Shown: piece by piece, positions 1 through 11,700 of the stretch
Position numbering within the stretch: the first letter of the stretch is position 1
How the letters are laid out: each line of letters opens with the position of its first letter
Source of the DNA: Gnetum montanum
Lineage: Eukaryota > Streptophyta > Gnetopsida > Gnetales > Gnetaceae
Length of the DNA: 57,712 nucleotides
Assembly: GCA_015680685.1 (NCBI GenBank)
Contig: MNCI01026595.1
Location: forward strand, 147,899-205,610
Reading direction: 5' to 3'
Position numbers and translations under genes: made by a program
The notes under the pieces: model-generated
Told to the model about the DNA's origin: nothing
The model's input: the letters and a program-made list of their open reading frames with translations, nothing else
The model's database searches: none

Positions 1-3000
1 AGGCACCACTCAACATTCTTACCTTTTTCTTATATTTTTCTCAAATTCTTTACCATTTTTCTAAATTCTTTAATATCTTTTCTATTCTTTCATACTTTTC
101 ATATTTCTTATCATTTCTTTATTCTTTAATATCTTTAAATTCTTAATACATTTTTATATTCTTGTATATCTTTAATTATTTTTATAATTTAACTATTTTT
201 CATGAACATATTTTTGTTGATCTTTCTAATAAAGTATAAAGGAATAAGCAAGATGTAGTTGATATAATAATAATTTTACCCTATGTTATTAAATCATTAA
301 AAAGACTAATTGTATATACAGTGAGACCACATCATCCATCCACTTGTTTCCAATAATAAGAGATTCTTATCATGAACATAATGATATTCTTTTCACAATA
401 AAACTAAAATAGACTTACGATCATTATGCCTAGGTGGAAAGGCGAAGAACTAAGTAGGAATGAAAGGGATGTAACACTAAAAGGATTTGTGGATTCTCTT
501 AAGCTACTACTACCAATCTTATTATGCTTTTAAGTTGTATTATTTACTTGAGTTCTAACAAAAAATAGAAGCATGTACTAAAATAAGTGCTACTTTACCA
601 TGTCATTGGAAATACCTATTACCCATGCTTGAAGGTACTTCTCTATTCAATGGCCAAGTCTCCTTCCAATAAACTATGTAGTTAATAAATTACCCCCTTG
701 TACTTCATTATTAAGTAATGATATTTCTTGTAGTTATGATAGTCTTATTGTCGCAACCTAAAAATTTGTAAGGTTTAGTTATTCAATGCATATGATTAAT
801 TATCTAATACTATCATATGTGTTTCAATGAATTAGCTATAATATTCTTGGTTAAAACATAGGATTACATTAGTATTAGTGTTGTTCTTGTTGTTGTTATT
901 AGTTTCCTATATAAATAAATAAAATATGCTTGCTAGGATGTTTTGTTAAATTTTTGTATCTTTTATTTTACTATTGTTTGAGCTCAATCATAGGTTTACT
1001 TTATACTTTATGATTAAATGTTAAAATCCAATTACCCCAAGAAGTTTTTCTTTTGTTAGTTATTATACCTTTACAAGTATTTAGGTATGCCTATTTACTT
1101 CTTTATGCATGCTTATACTTTATCATTCACATCTAGTTATACATCTTGTTATTTTATTATGCACATGTGCTTATATAATACTCTATTCATGAAGTAATTA
1201 TGGACCCTAATCCTACTCAAACCATATCCCTTATTACCTTTTATCATTAAACTAGTATTTGGAGTTTATTTTAAATTATAATTAAATATTACATAAACCA
1301 AATTTCTTAAGGCAATACCTTACAATGATGCCTACCTAAAATCTAACCTTACCAATGTGTCCGAAATGTTTGAAAACATAGATTTTAACCCTTGGTTTAC
1401 TATAATAAAACTTACAATTCTCGAGATATCACATTTTCTAATTTGCTAAAATACCATAAAATTTTCCGCATTTGAATTGGATGACTATGATAAGTGAAGC
1501 TTAGGTAAGATTTTAACATATGATTAGGTAGAGCACTTCATGAAGATCTCGTAGGTTCAAATGGAATTTGATTCAAAGCCCCGGTGTAAATGTTATGAGA
1601 GGTTGAACACTAAAGGTACTACTAGAGAGATAGGGATGTCAAATGGACTTATGAAAATAAATGAAAGATAATAATAATAAAAATTAATTTTTAACATTCA
1701 AAGTGGAAGAATCATGTTCACTACTTGTCCCATTTGGCTTTTTTTCAGCCACTTGGTTTCTCATTGCTTGTTTTTTTTTTTTTTTTTCCATCTCATTTGC
1801 AAACCGGTGTTCTCACAAAACAACGTCATGTCATGCCTTTCTAAAAGATTTTTTTTTTTCCTTCCTCGTTTTGAAACCTATTTGAGCCTAGTTTCTTTTG
1901 TTTTCTAGGTGTGACAAACTAAGCAAAGCAAAAATCAATTGAGAGCATTATGTGAGAAAACAAAAGCCCTACTAACACAAATTTATTTTATTTTCCTTCC
2001 ACATGGCTACCCCATCTTACTATGAATTTTCTATCTCTCCTCTTTGCTTCCTGGTCTTCTATTATTTTTCTATGATTTTGATTAATATGCTAAGGTTTTT
2101 CTATATTTTTGTAATTTTGAGCTTTTTTTAAAAAAAGTAATATTTATTCTTGTTCATATCATTTCCTATATTTTGATGACTTTTGAAAATTGTGGAAATC
2201 ATGCTTAACTTGTCCTTGGATATTTTATGAATATTTGGGATCTTCTCATGACATAAACATGATTTTGCAAGAATTTTTGACCATTTTGGATACCTTTTGA
2301 AATTTTGGAATAAAATAATAATATTTGTGTGATCAATTTTCCTTAGTTGGTAGTGTGAGTCACAAATCTTTTAGATGCCCCCATCTACATGCAGTATTGG
2401 AGTGTTCTTTAGTAGGATATACCGACAAGAACGAGGGTTATTACATGGATATCCTATCCTAGATTTTGATTCATAAGTTCATGTAAGGCTATGGATTTAG
2501 TCAAGGTCATGTCATTGGGTAGTTTAGTCTAGTGGTGTGTGATGAGGCATAGTCAAGACCTATCCTTACAATGATACATGTGCCTCATCCATAGAGGATG
2601 TTAATAGTGAGGCTATTGCCAATACCCAACCATGAATGATTTGTTTGGGGTCACAAGGCTAATCCGATGATAATATTAAGGTTATTCCAAGACTTGTCGA
2701 TGAATCCCTTTGGTACTAAGGATAACCAAGACCTAGCCTTTGGAGATGCCTAGTCAAAATATATGTTCTTTAGGTTTTTGTTGAATAATTTATGATATCT
2801 TTAAATAATAAATAATTAAATAATTAAAATATGCATTCTTTAGATTTTTATTTGGATTTTTGAAAAAATTGTGACATTTTTGAACCTTAAAATATTTTTG
2901 AATATTTTATTGGCAATCTTTACTGATCCCATATCCCGAGACTTTTATTATAGAACCTTTATGCTCCATGAACAAGAAAATATAATAATATTTCTTATTT

Positions 3001-3720
3001 GAGGAGTTTTAAGTCCTCCTACATTTCATGTAGAGAGCCCAAAGTAGGTAATAAAACGTTAGAAGAGGAAAATAGGATGAAAGATGATCAATTCTATTCA
3101 AGATGAACACTCTACATTTGAGAAATGATTTTTGTATATTTTGTATCTTCATAAAACAAAAAGCTTTTACACTATTGGAATGCTTGTACCATATACTTAT
3201 TTTTGTGAATAAATAATAAAGTATGATAGATATAAATTTTTTGTATATGTCATTGGAATTGCAAAATTTTTCATTTCAACGTGTGCTATATGTTTGGAAA
3301 ATTTTTAATATTATTTAGTATATATAAATATTCTATTGTTTAATTTAGCAAACTTAAAATGTGAATAACTTTATTTCTAGAGGTCTAATTCAAGATGAAC
3401 ATGTGTCATTATAATCATTATTTTACATATTATTTTATAATGTAACTAGTGGAATTTTTAGAAAACATCCTTTTTGTGGCTACAGAAATCTAAAATTTTT
3501 CCTAAATAAATTTTATTTAACTATACATGTGAGTATTGTTAAATTTTATTCTGCTATATTAATCTACTATATTTATGCTTCAAGTTAATAATTTTTGTCT
3601 ATTGTACTACTTCCTTTTGAGTTAGTAAAACAAAGATAAATCCAAATCCATGGGATTTGGTAACATCTGTATTAGTTATTTATAGGATATTTTATAGATA
3701 ATTAATATGGGTGTTACATA
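1..3720. other. AT-rich spacer without recognisable genes
   Basis: No reading frame longer than about 65 codons with protein-like composition occurs on either strand, and I recognise no RNA gene. The stretch has long T runs near 1771-1788 and 1849-1858 and many short AT-rich motifs. A stretch around 2440-2760 is less AT-rich and reads like transposon leader or LTR sequence. The last part probably belongs to the 5' LTR of the element whose primer site starts at 3723, because the sequence just before it ends in TGTTACA. I could not find the matching start of that LTR, so its length is unknown. Confidence 0.6.
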
Positions 3721-3722
3721 GT

Positions 3723-3734
3723 TGGTATTAGAGC
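3723..3734 (+). promoter_or_regulatory. Primer-binding site, initiator-Met tRNA type (degenerate)
   Basis: TGGTATTAGAGC matches the plant retrotransposon primer site TGGTATCAGAGC (complement of the 3' end of initiator-Met tRNA) with one C-to-T change. It lies three bases after a TGTTACA LTR-like end. This primer type differs from the tRNA-Asp type used by the other elements in the window, so it marks a different retrotransposon lineage. Confidence 0.65.
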
Positions 3735-4020
3735 ATAGATTTTACCTTAGATAGTATAGAATTCTTTAAACATTATTTGATTTATATTTTCTAAACTTGA
3801 TTTAATTCAAAATGTGGGGTAAAAGATCAATTAGCGATATTCCATCAAAGAATTCTCAAAATTCCTAGGAAACTCCAAATTAAGTATTTGAGTATTTGTT
3901 GATCTTTCTTCAAAATCAAAATCAAAATAATCACGATAAGTGCTCTAGGAATCAAGTGATCAAGAGTAAAAGATATTAATCCATTTTTTAGAAGGCTAAA
4001 TCCACCTACCTCTTCAGGCA

Positions 4021-4447
4021 TTGAAAATTCCACTATTGCTATAGAATGGTTAAAGGGATTTAAAAAAAGAATTTTGCAACTTGCATTGAACTACTATAGA
4101 AAGGACCTCTTTAGCCTTACATCAATTAGAAGGTATGGCTAAGCAATGATGGAAGGTAGAGCAAAGAGTTAGGCACCGGGAAGATGATGAGATAGAATGG
4201 GAGAAATTCACTAAAGTAATTAAGGATAGGTATCTTTCTAAATTCCCTAGAGAAGAAAGAAGATGATTTTAATTAATTGATTGAAGGATCTATGTCTATC
4301 TATGAGTATGATAACAGGTTTACTAAACTATATGAGTATGTTCCTTATGTATCATAGAACAAATTCATATGTATTAGGAAATTTGTAAAGGGATTACCAC
4401 CTTGCATCAAAACTATAGTTGCAGCATTAGCCTTTGATAAGTTGAGA
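4021..4447 (+). pseudogene. Ty3/gypsy gag fragment (Retrotrans_gag type)
   Basis: Reading three frames together gives a typical retrotransposon capsid. A tryptophan-rich start (AWWKVEQRVRHREDDEIEWE) is followed by FTKVIKDRYLSKFPREE, then SMSIYEYDNRFTKLYEYVP and FVKGLPPCIKTIVAALAF. This order matches the Retrotrans_gag family of chromovirus-like elements, and the primer site of initiator-Met type about 300 bases upstream fits. Stops and small frameshifts break it, so it is dead. It ends abruptly at about 4447, where the end of a minus-strand Athila-type LTR begins. The rest of gag and all of pol are missing from the window, either lost or displaced by that insertion. Lineage below Ty3/gypsy is inference. 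Confidence 0.7.
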
Positions 4448-5303
4448 GGTACCCCTATGCCCAACAATACAAATCACAAGCATTCACACATGATCCGATC
4501 AAATTTTGCAAACCTTAAGTTCTTAGGTACACTAGTTTCAAGACAAGAAATCTAATCATGATAATCGTTGTCTTCTCAACTACACTAGTGGAGCTTAATT
4601 ATATGGTTAAGTGTAATTGAGGCACATGATCTTTATTATTTTATATTTTATTTTTCTACAATTAATAACAAGCTGAAACTTAATTTATGAACTAATTTAA
4701 CTAATCTAGTTACTAACTAATCATTCACTATCCTAACATAATTATTTGGTCCCACTTTCTATGCACATGCTGAAAATGTATAACACTGCTAGGTTACCAA
4801 ACATTAAGCATTGCTAGGATTACCAAGAGTCATATGCATGCTCAAAGTGATTTTACTTATGTGTTTAATTAACTTCTATTCAATCAAACTAGCTTACTTT
4901 AGCTTAATTACTTGGAAGCATTAAAGGAAATTGCAAAATCATTAAATGCATGAATAAAATATTTAAGCTAGCTAAGGTGCTACAATGTTTGATTAAAAAG
5001 TTTGTCTTTATTGCTGCACACAATGTTGTGCTCAAGTACAACAATGCTCAAATAAAGATCCATACACTTAATGACTCATGTTGCAGGCACTTTGGAAAAT
5101 ATTCTAACTATGGAAAAAAGAAATTACAAGAGTTATGCTATGCTATGAAAAAAACTATATGGAAACTATGTGCCCAAGTGCTATATTTTTAGGCTACCAC
5201 ACACCTCGCAATATTGGATATCTAACATTTCTTCTTGGGATCCAATATCGTGTATCTAATATCAAGGCTTTGATATCAGAGCCAAGAAAAATACAATTCA
5301 TCA
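4448..5303 (-). mobile_element. Athila-like LTR, 3' end truncated (minus strand)
   Basis: On the minus strand this starts TGATGAATTG at 5303, preceded by a degenerate polypurine tract, and runs to a truncated end at about 4448 that resembles the last 30 bases of the other LTRs (GTTGGGCATAGGGGTACCTC). R-U5 motifs match the LTRs at 19342, 33286 and 40239, including AGACAACGAT- and GCACTTGG-like blocks. The U3 part contains several GATAT/ATATC motifs and so resembles type B. The final bases and primer site are absent because the LTR abuts the gag remnant on its left. It is the 3' LTR of the element body in 5304-7126. Confidence 0.7.
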
Positions 5304-7126
5304 TACCTCTATGACTAAATGAAAACTTGTCCTTGAGTAAATAAGAGGAGGAACGAGTTCCTTACAAAATATTGGGAAGGTATGGGATTATTAACTGACA
5401 TGCAAACTGACTCAAATAGAACAGATAGACTCTAAGTCTCCAAGTGTATAAATTTACAATCTTCTACAAAATTGAGTGTTCATGATAAGAGAATAAAACA
5501 CCTTGAACAAAACTAACATCCAACTCCTCTAGTAGCTAAAGAGCGAGGAAGAAGATCCAATGATCATGAATGTTCCTCGTTGCATGGTGCTATTGTGTCT
5601 TCCCTGGTAAAGACAGTCTTGTTTCCAATCCACACATCCCACTGCAATCACAAATAAATCATGGTTTAGTGTGCAATGTGTAACATATAGCTTTTAAGTA
5701 CCTAGTCTTGTCAACAGTTACACTTAGCTAGGTTGTGATTACAGTGGATTAATTCTTTTAATAATGTTAGCAGGAAGACTAAAAAATAGGGTGAAATGGA
5801 TAGGAAAATCATTAATAAGTTTTGAAAAGTCCAAAAATGATGAAATACTTGAAGAGAGTAAAACAATTCACAACAATAAGAAAAAGAGGATTTCATTGAA
5901 AAATGTTGTGAACATGTGCACAATTAGATATCATTAATGGGGCATGCAAAATAATTTGATTGTAATAATGTCTAAGAATAAAGAACTTAACTAATCCAAC
6001 CAAAAGGTATCCAAGTGGGTCCTTCCAAAAGCAGGCACATACCTTTTATTGCCCTTGCATAACCTCAAACCAAGGAGTCCATGGGCCCCATGAATGATTA
6101 ATGGTTATGGAAAGTTAAGTACAAAAACCCAGAAGAAACTACCTAAGAATTTCAACACATCAAACAAGAACATGAAACTAGTAGTGAAGTGAGACATAGA
6201 AATCATAGATGGAAGAGAGAGAGAGTGGAATGGAGTTCTCAATTAAGTTTAGATGAAGTCCCTTGTGAATTTTTGTGGTTAAATGACCTGATAAAAATCC
6301 ATCATTAGTCCAGACCAAAACCAACCATGCTTAGTGACATTGTGTTGCCATTCTAAGATTAGTCCACCTCCTTGAGACATAAGAGTGCTCCCACAAAACA
6401 ACCACCATTCCTTATTCAAGAAGAAGAGAGAAGTAGAAAGTGAGAGAGGGCCTTAGTTAGAGGTGACCTTTAGGAATGGGTAACATGTCTTTCTAGTCCC
6501 ATAACCTATGCTTATAGCTTGTTTATTTTTTCTAGGGGGTGTGCTTTGAATCACCATTATTCTTTTTTTTTCTTTTTGAAATGTGAACGACACCATGAAA
6601 AGACTTATTCTACTTCCTATTACTGGTTGACACAGTACAGCAAGAAATCCATAAAAACACACATGCACCCAAGTAAGCAGAAAGATACAAAGAATACTAA
6701 GTCCCCTTGAAGTCACACCTTGTTCAAACCTTTGAATTCTTTCCAAGTTTAGAAACTACCAAGGTCACAAGTTTGTCAAAGTTTTATTAATAAAAAGGGG
6801 ACCTCATACTTTTAGAACAAGGAAAACCATAAAATTTGTGGATGGGTGGATGTTGTGGATTCCATGCCTATTTCATGAACAAGAAACCATGTCCTAATTA
6901 TCAATAACAAAATCCAAACACCAACAATCAAATAACTAAATAGCACATGCCCACATCAAACAAGCCACACTATACCCAATTAGCAATAAGGCACATTATT
7001 ATTATTAAAACATAATAAGAAAATCACATTCAAATAGAAGAAAATATACAAGAAATTGTAAAATACTTAAGACAAATGAAACATACTAATGATGTTGTAA
7101 AACAAAAATTTTGAAAAATTAATAAT
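5304..7126 (-). mobile_element. 3' non-coding region of a truncated Athila-like element (minus)
   Basis: No gene is visible. The reverse strand matches, block by block, the 3' non-coding regions of the other elements. The block near 6000-6100 matches those near 11940-12030, 24480-24560 and 48700-48790. The block near 6290-6390 matches 12240-12350 and 24150-24240. The tract near 6540-6600 contains the same T-rich and CATGCAAAGAC-like sequence. The part near 7080-7126 is the T-rich stretch that in other copies follows the first polypurine motif. The body is cut at 7126 by the 3' end of element E1, which appears to have inserted here. Its gag and pol genes are not found in the window. Confidence 0.65.
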
Positions 7127-8000
7127 TGATGAGCAGTGAGATAACCCTACACCCAACCATACGAATCATGGGCTTTCACGCACGACTTGGTCAAATTCCA
7201 CAAACTGCAAGCACTTACGTACATCAAATTTTAACCAGAAAAACCTTAGTTAGAACGATCGTTGTCTTTCCAATCTCACATGTAATATTCTAAAGCGATG
7301 GTTGATTGAGATTGAGGCAAATTTTTATCAATTTTCTTTTTATCTTTAAAGGTCTAATTCTTTTAATGTATGAAATGGAAACTTTTGTAATTTGTAATTG
7401 TTCTACTCTATTGCTTAACTCTCCCTAGCATAAGTAACCAATCCCATCTTCCGTGCACATCTTGAGCATATCCTAACCACTGTTGGGTTACCAGACATTA
7501 AGCATCACTGGGTTACCAAGTGTTCAATATATGTTCGAGATGGTCATGCCTATGGTTCTAATAAAATATGAAAAGGACAATAACCGTAAAGTAATAACAA
7601 TAAAAGCTTTTGAAATTATTTAAGCATTGAAATATGAAAATGTTTTAATGCTTAAGTGATTAAATCCAAATGTTGCAAGGAATGCTCAAAAAGCTTGTCT
7701 TTATTGCCCATCATACCAATGGGCTTGGGTACATTAGCACTTGAATAAATAAAGAGCTGTACACCTTTCTCACACCTACTATGGGCACTTGGAAAATATT
7801 CTAACTTACACAAAAACAAAATATAAGAGCTTCACTATAACTATCAAAAATATGTTATAAATGTTGCGGGTGCATGCATATTTATAGCGGAAGATAAACT
7901 CTACCTTAACGAGGTTGCATTAACGCATGAACGGATGCATCAACGAGGTCACATCACCGTTGACATGGCCTACTCGACGCATCAACTAAACACTTCATCA
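7127..8000 (-). repeat. 3' LTR of E1, U3 type C
   Basis: Reading the minus strand, the LTR starts TGATGAAGTG at 8000 and ends CTGCTCATCA at 7127, giving short inverted ends. A TATAAATA box lies at about 7886-7879. A transcript-end-like region with AATAAAG occurs near 7700-7680, where other LTRs have AATAAAGAC. Beyond the end at 7127 there is no primer site, as expected for a 3' LTR; the sequence there belongs to an older element. U3 carries GTTAACGCAT-like repeats and CGACGCATCA. A matching U3 fragment is at 19122-19339 and a plus-strand relative is at 55206. Confidence 0.85.
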
Positions 8001-8016
8001 TACCCCCACGACTAAG
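8001..8016 (-). promoter_or_regulatory. Polypurine tract of E1 at the 3' LTR
   Basis: The minus strand reads CTTAGTCGTGGGGGTA immediately before the LTR start. The same GTCRTGGGGGTA motif precedes the 3' LTRs at 25300, 49523 and 56958, which identifies it as the plus-strand priming site. Confidence 0.8.
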
Positions 8017-8109
8017 TGAAAACTCATCTTTTATTTTATTACAATTTGAAAGGTATGAATTTATTGACGGTATACACAAAAAAACACATTTACATACACG
8101 CTGACTCTA

Positions 8110-11100
8110 TTAACATATTAAATGCCCCTGTGTATGACAAAACAAATTACAAAATCTTGGCATTCGTAGACAATGAAATTGAACACCTGGATAGCCATAG
8201 ATTCTCAACCCTACCAAAATGTTGAAGTTGCTGGAGAAGGTCACATAGTTCATGGTGGCGGTGATTCTGACAGGCCTTTGCCAGCTTCTGGTGCACGCGT
8301 TAGTTGAGGCATTAATGATGGTTGTCTTGTAGCTACTACAACTTCTGAGGCAATCAAAAATCCTCCAAAACACCCTCATCTTCTCCTCTTTGCTTCTGGG
8401 ATAGTTCACCATCTAGGCAACTTCACCAATGTGTGCTGGAATGGGAACATCTCAAGGACATGGAAGTGTAGGGAAGAGTTACTTCAAATTGACAAACCAA
8501 GCAATGAACTATTTTTATTCAATATCATATGCTTGGAACAATGTTTGCAACTGCTGGTAGTCATTCATTCGTTAGGCCAAGTTCTCTACAACTATGCGTT
8601 GTCCTTCAAAATGGGTGCGAATAACTTCAAGTTCCACATTGGCTATTTTTAGCTTTTTCTTTATCTCTTTATGCAATTGGAACTCGCCCTTGTATAAAGA
8701 ATATGAGGTGGCCACTTTTTTTTCTAAGTTTGACTGTGGCCTTCCAACTATCAACATAGCCAAGCTTGCATAATGGAGATTGGCTAACTCCATGTATTCC
8801 ATCATCTCTTCAACCTGTAGCTCTTTGAGATGGATCTCAGCCTAGTTGTAGGTGTCCAATCCATTGAAGATGGGTTGCCACACCTGACCTCCTTCCCTGA
8901 GCTGTTGGAGTGCTTGGTTCATTTTAGCCTTTGCGCCTTGAATTTCTTTTTCATTAACTTCCTTCAATAATCCCACTTGGTCCCTATAATGATTTTTTAC
9001 TCGTTTAAACTTAAGGGCCTCATTTTTCCAAGCGGTAATTTCAATAGTTGATTTTTGTCGCAAGGCTCAAACTTCTTCCATGGATAGATTATGATTTTTG
9101 GCTGCCAATCTCCTTACATCAGTATTTACCCTGGCTAGCTTCTCCTGTTGTTGATGGATAAAATTTTTCATGTGTTGATTTTCATCACCAACATTGCACA
9201 GGTGATGAACCTATATGGTCAATTTAACATTCTCTTGGTGAACCTCTGCCAAGTCCTTGTTTAGATGGTAAGAATGAGCGTCTATTAAGAACTTGTCAAA
9301 GATTGCCAACTCTCACTCATTCTCAACCATCTAAAGTTTGGTTTGAAGTTGTTGAAAAGCTTCATCCTTGGTGAGTTCGCAATTGAGGAGAGTTGGATCA
9401 GCAAGTTAGGCCCTCAGTTGGGTAACTTCCATAGCTAAGCATTGATAATCTACCTAGGCTACTTCAAGTTACCCCTCCAAGATGAGGCACTTACCCCTTG
9501 CTAAAAGCAGCTCAGACTAAGTGGCAATGATGTTGTCTGGAAGATCAAAAACATTCGAAAGCAATTTCCCAATTCCCACCAGTTGGTCCAAAAATTCTTC
9601 ATGTTGGGCTACATTAATTCTGCTACGTTNGATTCCCACCAGTTGGTCCAAAAATTCTTCATGTTGGGCTACATTAATTCTGCTACGTTGAGTTCCTGTA
9701 GACGTTTGTACATCTCCAAGTCCATGTACATCTGGTACAGGCACTGTAGGTGCATTAAGAGCCATAGCGATTATGTCAACAACCACTTTTGCTGCAACTT
9801 CTTGTCCCTAGTGTTGCATTACCAAGACAATTTCCCAATCTCTGTCCTCCAAGCACACCGAGAAAGTAGCAACATTTCCTAAAATTTTAGGAAATATTTG
9901 TTGAATGGACACCATTACTTCTCAAAAACTAGGATCCATTCTTTCAGATACTTGTCTTAGTACAGCAGAAAACATCGGCCCTGCTCTCTCCAACAGACTT
10001 ACAGATCGAGCCACTTGTTCAAGATGGCTCATTACAGGGTGGTACATTGAAGAGCCTTCTCCATCGCCAGTTCCTACTGATTTCTCTTGCTGGCTCAGGA
10101 GCAATTATTGGATGTTATGTATGTGTTCTAAAATCATTTGTGAGCCCGACCTTGTTGTTTATGCCAACGGTGGGGATGGTTGTTGCTCTTCCCTTATCTG
10201 CATTGTGGCAGGAGTCTTGTCTTTCATCATTTCGCACCATGAGGTAATTGGGGCATGATGAAGTGTATCATTAGCATAGTGTCTATCCCTGCTTGTTTAT
10301 ACAACTTCCTGATTAAGCAAGGAAAGTGTAGAGCTCACCTTCCATGTTCGTTTTTAGTAATTTTTTTTCAATTTCAAGGAAAAGTAACTATGGAAGGTTA
10401 ATGGGGAACTTAGAGTGGCACATGCACGATCAAAGAAGGTAGTGATCTTGCTAGGTCTTACTATTAGATTCAATTGGTAAGATGCATTTTTTGAGTAGAC
10501 TCTCTCTATGATGGTTAGTGTGCCAAACTCCTTACATTCTATCCCATAGCACTGTTTGATCCACTCCCCTTTCACCTTGGGGTTTTCTTGTTTTCAAATC
10601 TTTGCCACATCAACTCCGATCTCAAGTAACCCAAGAGCTTGCACAATTTCCTCTGCAGAGTAAGATACATGAATGTCATTAATTCTTACTCTAAACCTCG
10701 GTTGATGATTCATCCAAAAGAGATAAGTTTCTCCTAGGTACCATTCATCACTAGAGGTGATGATTAGCCACATAGGAGAATTTTGTAGTTGGGTTTTGAC
10801 TTATTCTGGTGCATTTTCTAGAAATAGTCTGAAGTTTAACTCCTAAAGGACTATTCGTTGTAGCTCCCTTGGCTTAATAGCATCAATACATACTTGGGTC
10901 AAGGTGACCTCAAGCCGTGGCGCTACCACTGGAGTCTTGTCCCTTTGCGATTGTTTGCCAGAGACATCCTCTTCGGGAATCTAATGAACAAATTCCATGT
11001 CAGGTCCTTCACGAAGAGGGCTAATTGCATGTGAGCCCTCCTCATGCTCTTAAGGTCATGCACCCCATCCTCTTCCCATTCTAGGTCGCTTATCCCTTGG

Positions 11101-11145
11101 TTGGAATGGTCCTTCTCCCCTTGGATGCCTCGGTTTAGGTGCCAT
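8110..11145 (-). pseudogene. Long accessory reading frame of E1, unknown function, coiled-coil
   Basis: Reading one minus-strand frame from the ATG at 11145-11143, the same frame stays protein-like for about 2.7 kb, down to about 8400. It is broken by roughly two dozen stops and no obvious frameshift. Many stops sit where a single C-to-T change from CAG, CAA or CGA explains them. The N-terminal 40 residues are Pro, Arg and Gly rich (start MAPKPRHPRGEGPF). Next comes a roughly 200-residue region that looks globular, with Trp and aromatic clusters (SSDEWYLGETYLFW, FRVRINDIHVSYSAEEIVQALG). The second half, about 9800-8570, is rich in Glu, Lys and Gln heptads and is probably coiled coil. I see no membrane segment. 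A 60-base duplication around the N at 9630 inflates the length and is probably an assembly fault. The last 100 codons (8400-8110) may be out of frame. I recognise no family. Position between integrase and the 3' LTR fits an Athila env-like or Tat accessory frame, but the lack of membrane segments argues against env. Confidence 0.6.
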
Positions 11146-11433
11146 CTGCAGTCACAGCATAACCATGAATTAAAATGTGTATCAGTTACTCAAAATGGCA
11201 ATAATACACCTTCTCATTTTGGACAAGCTATGACACTGGCACATGCATATTATTAGGTTCCCCGGAGTGTAGTTGAGGGGTTAGAAAAAATAATAAAACA
11301 TAATGAGTTGTAATTTATAGTTTTTTTTGTTGTTTTTAATTTTTCTTGTCTATCCCCTAAGAGGTGTTAAGTCTTTGATAATCATAATAATTATAGACCT
11401 CACCCCCCACCCCACCCATGATGTAGAGCATAC
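11146..11433 (-). other. Possible 5'UTR intron of the accessory frame
   Basis: On the minus strand a good donor, CTGAAG followed by GTATGC, sits at 11434/11433. An acceptor, GACTGCAG, ends at 11146 exactly one base before the ATG of the accessory frame. A TAACTGAT branch-like motif lies about 40-50 bases before the acceptor, but the pyrimidine tract is weak. The 288-base length is ordinary for a plant intron. This is inference from motifs only. Confidence 0.35.
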
Positions 11434-11580
11434 CTTCAGTAGCAAAAGGGTGAAAGAATGGTTGGATTGGGACACACGATAGAAATGGTATGTGCTCGGT
11501 AAGAAGACTTAATGGAGAAAAATGGAAAAAATCCCCTCTCTTTGTGAACAAATGGACAATATTCAAAGGCACAACATGGG

Positions 11581-11588
11581 TATATATA
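11581..11588 (-). promoter_or_regulatory. TATA box upstream of the accessory frame
   Basis: TATATATA in the context ACTATATATACCC on the minus strand lies about 435 bases before the accessory-frame ATG and about 150 bases before the predicted donor. The sequence just upstream (11590-11700) resembles the type C U3, so an LTR-like promoter may drive the accessory frame. Confidence 0.5.
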
Positions 11589-11700
11589 GTATTTTTGTCA
11601 TGCGCCAATAAGGCCACGTAAATGAGGCTACGTAAACGCAGGTGGATGCGTATACAGGGCCTAGTTGACGCAATTATTTAGCTTAGTTGACCTACTTTGA
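11589..11700 (-). repeat. U3-like segment inside E1
   Basis: The plus-strand string GGCCTAGTTGACGCAATT near 11670 matches GGCCTAGTCGACGCATCAATT in the type C LTR at about 19304-19326. The adjoining CGTAAACGCAGGTGGATGCGT resembles the GTTAACGCAT/GGATGC repeats of that U3. The rest of the LTR is not recognisable. It may be an LTR fragment captured together with the accessory frame, or U3 sequence that moved inside. Confidence 0.4.

Noticed and set aside
1703-1908. Phe-rich short frames near 1700-1900
   Set aside because: They are translations of poly-T tracts.
4950-5192. 80-codon frame on the plus strand
   Set aside because: It lies inside the minus-strand LTR and is antisense to its R-U5; no similarity to any known protein is seen.
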